A stretch of DNA of 64,000 nt from Heliocidaris tuberculata (taxonomy: Eukaryota > Echinodermata > Echinoidea > Camarodonta > Echinometridae). A program made the translations under genes and the position numbers. The notes under the pieces are model-generated. The model did not search any database. It saw only the letters and a program-made list of their open reading frames with translations, and was not told where the DNA came from. Positions 59,510 to 64,000 of this stretch are shown here, piece by piece. Each line of letters opens with the position of its first letter. Position 1 is the first letter of the stretch. The stretch covers positions 37,472,286 through 37,536,285 of the forward strand of contig CM046842.1 in NCBI GenBank assembly GCA_025618425.1. Reading direction: 5' to 3'.

Positions 59510-60680
59510 ATGCAGATATGTCGTCATTTTACATTATAAAGAGGGCTCACAAGAACTAGGGCTTTCTTCTTCACAATATTTTGCCACTTAGCTAATTTTG
59601 TCATTAACAGTACATTGTACCGATGTATCCTAACAGTGCATTTTTTTTTAAGTTACCGGAAAAAAAAAAAACCCAACATGAGTGCGATCCTGTATCCGAC
59701 GAACTTTAAGCATTTTCGTTACACACTTGGTTAATGTTTTCTCTGAAGTCAATAGCCGTTACGTCAAATTGAGCAAAAATCGTTGGGTTTGGCATATGAT
59801 TGCTCCTAAAGTTGGTCGGGCACATAATCTCATGTTGGCTCTTTTCTAACCCAATAAATCTGTTTACTGTTTAATATGTGTTTTCAGAGGGATAATTTAG
59901 TTTCCCAACTGGGGAGAAGTTCCCAAAATGTACAGCAAGGCAGCATTGTACATAGAAACGTACATACCAAATAACTTTGAAAGGGACCTCATTATGACTT
60001 TCTTTAAAACATATCTAGTTATTCACATTCATCATGTGTTTTTTTTTATAAGGTTTTTAAAAAAAATCAACATTGTATAGAACTTTATTTTGCCATATGT
60101 TTACTTTTTGGTCTATTTTCGGTTTGCTCAACGATTAACAAAACGATTAATCCATATAAGAAACAACATTATTTGTTTTATAGTAAAGAAGCAGCAGATA
60201 TTATGCAATACGATCGTTTTAAAATTATAATGTCGATGACTATTAAAAGGCAACAAAGATTGTAGTTTCAATATACAATATTCTTCATAATGATCATAAT
60301 GATAATGATAACGACAATAACAACAACGACAATAATAGTAATAATAACATTAATGTTGATGGTGATAATAATAATGATAACAGTAATAATAATCTAGGAC
60401 CTACCTATATTTCCTAGTTCGATATCAAATTCATTATAATTCTGAATTATTGAGAATTTACTAAAAGAATATTTGAAATAATTTTCCAGAATGTGGTTTT
60501 AGTATGGTAGGCCTATTGCCTGAGATGGGGATTCTCCAATGGAATGTAATTTCATATTTCTATATTTTCTCTACATATTTTGTATTCTTGTACCATTCAT
60601 TTTTAATGGAAAAATGGCTGTGACATTCATTTTGTGAAAGTCAAAATAAAAATGAAGATTATAAGTTAACGTAGACTTTG
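59510..60680 (+). other. 3' untranslated region with two candidate poly(A) signals
   Basis: No coding potential follows the stop. AATAAA occurs at 59853-59858 and again within TCAAAATAAAAATG at 60645-60650. The second is followed within about 40 bases by the T/G-rich stretch ACTTTGTTGTGTT, so it is the better candidate for the main cleavage site. Between them lie AT-rich sequence and a degenerate GATAAT repeat (60280-60390). Transcript ends cannot be fixed without RNA data. Confidence 0.5.
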
Positions 60681-60769
60681 TTGTGTTAAGTGACCATCTG
60701 AAGATTTTGTTAATTCATAATCTTCAGTTAATTAAAATGCTTACTGTTGCACTGCAGCCGAGACCGTTT

Positions 60770-60890
60770 CATAGAATTTTATATCTAGACTATAACTAGT
60801 TACAGTAACAGTTTTCAGCTTTGGAAATACATGCATCTAATTGGCTGAGAGCAAATTTGTCATAGGATTGTGGCAGTTGTTTTATAAGAT
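60770..60890. mobile_element. Eroded GTTTCATAAA-type MITE
   Basis: GTTTCATAGAATTTTATATC, then CATCTAATTGGCTGAGAGCA with AATTTGTCATAG, and GTTTTATAAGATTGGGCC. The order fits 38877-39023 but the ends are degenerate. Confidence 0.5.
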
Positions 60891-61126
60891 TGGGCCTTTC
60901 TTTGGTTTATAGTTGTTGCTGTCTTAGTCGTAGGTAGTATTGAAATTAAAGTAAGCAACAAGGAATATAAAATGTATATTCTTTATATTAAAAAATATGA
61001 TCAAGATTCTGTTCGGAATGTGCTCTTATTTGAATGTAACATGATCACAAGTAAATCAGTGGTTGAATTTCTTGTTACATCGTAGTCCTTCTTTCTCTAA
61101 TGACCCTAGAAATTAAAATTATTTAA

Positions 61127-61674
61127 GGGAAAGTCCACCCGGCATTAAGTTTGATTTCAATAAAAGAAAAGGAAAGAGAGAGAGAGAAACAGGTTAATGA
61201 GTTTGAACAAAATCCGACAAGAAATAAGTAGGTTATGAATTTTTGAAGTTGTAATCAATCAAACACAAATTGGCAACTCAGTAACGTACATGTATGCTGC
61301 GAGTTCCTCTCCCATTTGCTCAATACAGAAAATCTCATAAGTTTTCATTTTCTAAGTTTTTGATGAAGGAATAGATTTGTTTCATATAAGTTTTGTGTAA
61401 ACACAATATGAGCAATGATTATATCTAAGGTGCATGTATGATTGAATATTTTCTTTAGAGAAAATTGATATAAATGAGTTTTTGGCACAGGGCAAATGGT
61501 AGAGGAGCTCGCAAGATACGTGATGGAGTTGCCATTTTGTGTTTAAATGATTACATCTTCAATTATTCATAACTTTCTAATTTCCTATCGTATTTTGCTC
61601 AAACCTTCTCTGATCTATTTCTTTCATTTTTCTGCTACTTTCAAAATCAACTTGTAATCAGGGTGGACTTTCCC
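61127..61674. mobile_element. 548 bp TTAA-flanked palindromic MITE (piggyBac-like)
   Basis: GGGAAAGTCCACCC and GGGTGGACTTTCCC are the ends, with TTAA on both sides (61123-61126, 61675-61678), the target duplication typical of piggyBac-type transposition. Long arms pair, e.g. CAAACACAAATTGGCAACTC with GAGTTGCCATTTTGTGTTTA. A second copy's right half is at 1-232. Confidence 0.85.
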
Positions 61675-62209
61675 TTAAAGTGTAATTTAGCGAGCCATTT
61701 TCCAGAATTTTAAGATGGGCACCGTATATGTGATTGCGTGTATGCGCTTGCGGGTGCGTGCTGATGTATGTGCGTATGTGGGTATCTGTGCATGGATGTC
61801 CTCAGAACGTTTTGAAAGTGAGAGTTGTGACACGCGTACTTGTATGTATGTATGTATAAGTAAGTATTTATAGCTCTGGGTGTCCGAACTGACCTTTAAA
61901 CATCACTGTCTGAAATATCTCCCTCGGATTGACCTAACCTCATTGTATAGGCAACCCAGAGATTCGACTACTATACCTTGCTTCCTATATAAATTTAATT
62001 ATGAACAATTAACAACATGCACTGAAAGCACGCAAGCACGTCTTACTGGCGACCTCCCGAATTTTGAACTGACAGTTAACACATATTCAATTTGATATCT
62101 TGTTTTGTGGAATCTACCAGTCTTCAATAATGAACGTCGTTACCCGGCAAAAAAGAAAGATTCTGGAGGTGAAAAGACTTCAACATAACGGACCCAAAGG
62201 GAAAAGCAT

Positions 62210-63540
62210 AGTACCATTCATGCTTTATCATCATTTGAGGAGAAAGTAGCTCATGCTATTGATAATTCCTCTCGTATGGTTGGTATTTTCCTGGACTTCT
62301 CCAAAGCCTTTGACACAATAAACTACGATATATTACTTTATAAACTTTCCCATTACGATGTACGTGGAAAGGCTTTGGAGTGATTTTATAACAGAAAACA
62401 ATATGTCTCTTTAAACAATTGTTCATCAGATGTGTGTAATATTAGCTGTGGTATTCCACAGGGAAGCCTCCTAGGCCCACTTTTATTTATTTTATGTTTT
62501 CTATGATTTCTGCAGATCATCCCATATTTTATCGTTTATACTTTTTGCTGACGACACGAATCTGTTCTTTTCCCACAACAATCCATACACTCTTGCGCAA
62601 ACGGTTAATTCTGAACTATCTAAGATTCTACAATGGATTAGAGCAAACAAACTTTCACTTAATCTCCAAAAAACTAAATATATGTTGTTCAGTAATACTA
62701 TAGACTCACTGCCAATCAATATTGAATTCGATGACTTCCCGTTAGAGAGTGTTTCTCGCACTAAATTTTGGGGCGTAAAAATCGACAATTAACTCTCTTG
62801 GAAGTATCATATTGACAACATGTGTAAAACTATTTCTCGTAATATTAGTGTCGTGAATAGATTAAAAACACATCTCTCTTCATCATGTTCATCTTCCTTA
62901 ATTATGCTTTATTCCTCTCTGGGCCCTGTTGCATAAAACTTACCATTAATGGTAACTCTGCTATCAATGGTAACTACCATGGTAACATCACTCAACAGCC
63001 AATCAAAATCCAGGTTTCCATGGGAGTTACCATTGACGGCAAAGTTACCGTTAATGGTAAGTTTTATGCAACGGGGCCCTGGTCTTATACCATATCTACA
63101 TTATGGACTCCTGGTGCGGGGCAATACGCACCAAACTTTGTTAAACAGAATATTATAAAGCTCTTCGTATCATTTGCCTTTTTCATATTCGCTTCCATAC
63201 GGATCCTCTTTTCTTTGACAATGAAATATTGAAAATTAAAGATCTTTATCTCCTTTATTTAGGTCAGTTTATGTATTCTTATAATAACGACATGCTTCCT
63301 TCCGGTTTTGATGATATATTCACCCAAAATAAATCCTCTCATAAGTACCCAACCCGGCCTTGTAATGACTTTCATCTATACCTCTGCTGAGAACCCTTCT
63401 AGCTCAAAACACGTTTATTTTAATATACAGCCCCCAAATTTTGGAACTCTCTTCATAATGACATTCAACTTGCCCCCTCAATTAAGTCATTTAAAAGGAA
63501 ATTGAAATTGTTTCTTATACTTTCTTACAATACAAATTAA
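62210..63540 (+). mobile_element. Broken non-LTR retrotransposon (LINE) reverse transcriptase
   Basis: Read with frame changes, the plus strand gives STIHALSSFEEKVAHAIDN, then GIFLDFSKAFDTINYDILLY (the RT motif with catalytic Asp), GIPQGSLLGPLLFI, FADDTNLFF (the YxDD-type box) and FWGVKID. After an inserted MITE (62921-63079) the frame resumes as KFWNSLHNDIQ and IKSFKRKLKLFL, the usual C-terminal end of Jockey/CR1-like ORF2. Stops and frameshifts show it is dead. The endonuclease part is missing. A preceding piece (61880-62150) may be another shard of such an element. Confidence 0.8.
62921..63079. mobile_element. Palindromic GGGCCCTGTTGCATAAAACT MITE inside the LINE
   Basis: GGGCCCTGTTGCATAAAACT with TACCATTAATGGTAA is mirrored by TTACCGTTAATGGTA and AGTTTTATGCAACGGGGCCC. 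It interrupts the reverse-transcriptase frame, so it inserted after the LINE. It belongs to the same structural group as 38877-39023 with different arms. Confidence 0.85.
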
Positions 63541-64000
63541 TATCAATGCATTGTCAAAGCATGTCTCGCCATTCTTAATGCATTCATCCTTCCCGTCACG
63601 TCTTTCTTTACGCTCTATATGTAACTTACTATAATTATGCATGGTCACTACCCCTGTAGTATGCACATCGTGCTCTCTCTCTCTCTCTCTCTCTCTCCTT
63701 TCTGATTCTGACAAATCAGAGAAACATTTTAGTAAAATACTGAACTAAAATGGCCAGAAAAATAAAGAAGAAATTTATTTATACTAAATGATATAGTCAC
63801 TATATATCTGAAAGTTTGAATTTGCCGATAAGGTAAGAACCTTTGAATCGGTGACAATTTGCTGTTAAACAAGTTGACTACTCAGCGTTGCTGATTATAG
63901 ACACTGGAGTTGTGTCTTAGGTGATTGCGGCTATTTTAATTGACCAATCGAAATGCTTAAAATGTCTTTCCTCTATTCTCTAGCCGCATTATATTAGACC
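63541..64000. other. Downstream sequence, no gene seen
   Basis: It contains a CT microsatellite (63672-63699) and otherwise plain AT-rich sequence up to the window end. Confidence 0.6.

Noticed and set aside
61880..62095. 71-residue frame as an independent gene
   Set aside because: It lies directly before the LINE relic and looks like a shard of retrotransposon sequence; evidence is too weak to name it.

Overview
The window looks like animal genomic DNA, most likely from an echinoderm and probably a sea urchin. It is AT-rich, with long introns, short GT-AG exons, many palindromic MITEs, tRNA-derived SINEs and microsatellites. The species assignment is inference; no RNA gene or mitochondrial marker settles it.

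One gene dominates. From 1269 to 59509 on the + strand I can join 56 exons into a single open frame of 2,700 residues ending in a stop. Its 5' end lies upstream of the window. It encodes the C-terminal part of a giant type I membrane protein: the end of one MAM domain (M0), 15 complete MAM domains (M1-M15, about 160 residues each), a Pro/Thr-rich linker after M6, a Thr/Pro-rich stalk after M15, one transmembrane helix, and a short tail with two NPxY motifs (one of the FxNPxY form). No LDL-receptor class A, protease or phosphatase domain is seen here. Every domain starts and ends on a phase-1 intron. Exon lengths, intron phases and domain-specific residues show that M10-M15 repeats M1-M6 domain by domain, and that M7-M9 is a half copy matching M4-M6. 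The ectodomain therefore grew by duplication of six-domain blocks.

The introns carry most of the remaining structure. Region 1-13 kb holds M0-M4, with a 540 bp inverted repeat and several MITEs. Region 13-23 kb holds M5-M6; two transposon families are each present as oppositely oriented pairs, nested concentrically around M5 exons. Region 23-34 kb holds the linker and M7-M9; one MITE sits exactly at the splice acceptor of the central M9 exon. Region 34-54 kb holds M10-M15, with larger transposons and a decayed copy of a MAM first exon. Region 54-60 kb holds stalk, membrane anchor, tail and 3' UTR. Region 60-64 kb is downstream, with a TTAA-flanked MITE and a broken LINE reverse transcriptase that carries its own MITE insertion.

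Six sites match the hammerhead ribozyme core in the style of Penelope-like retroelements; three keep all three helices. No other protein-coding gene, tRNA, rRNA or CRISPR array is supported. Most remaining open frames are microsatellite translations or transposon noise.
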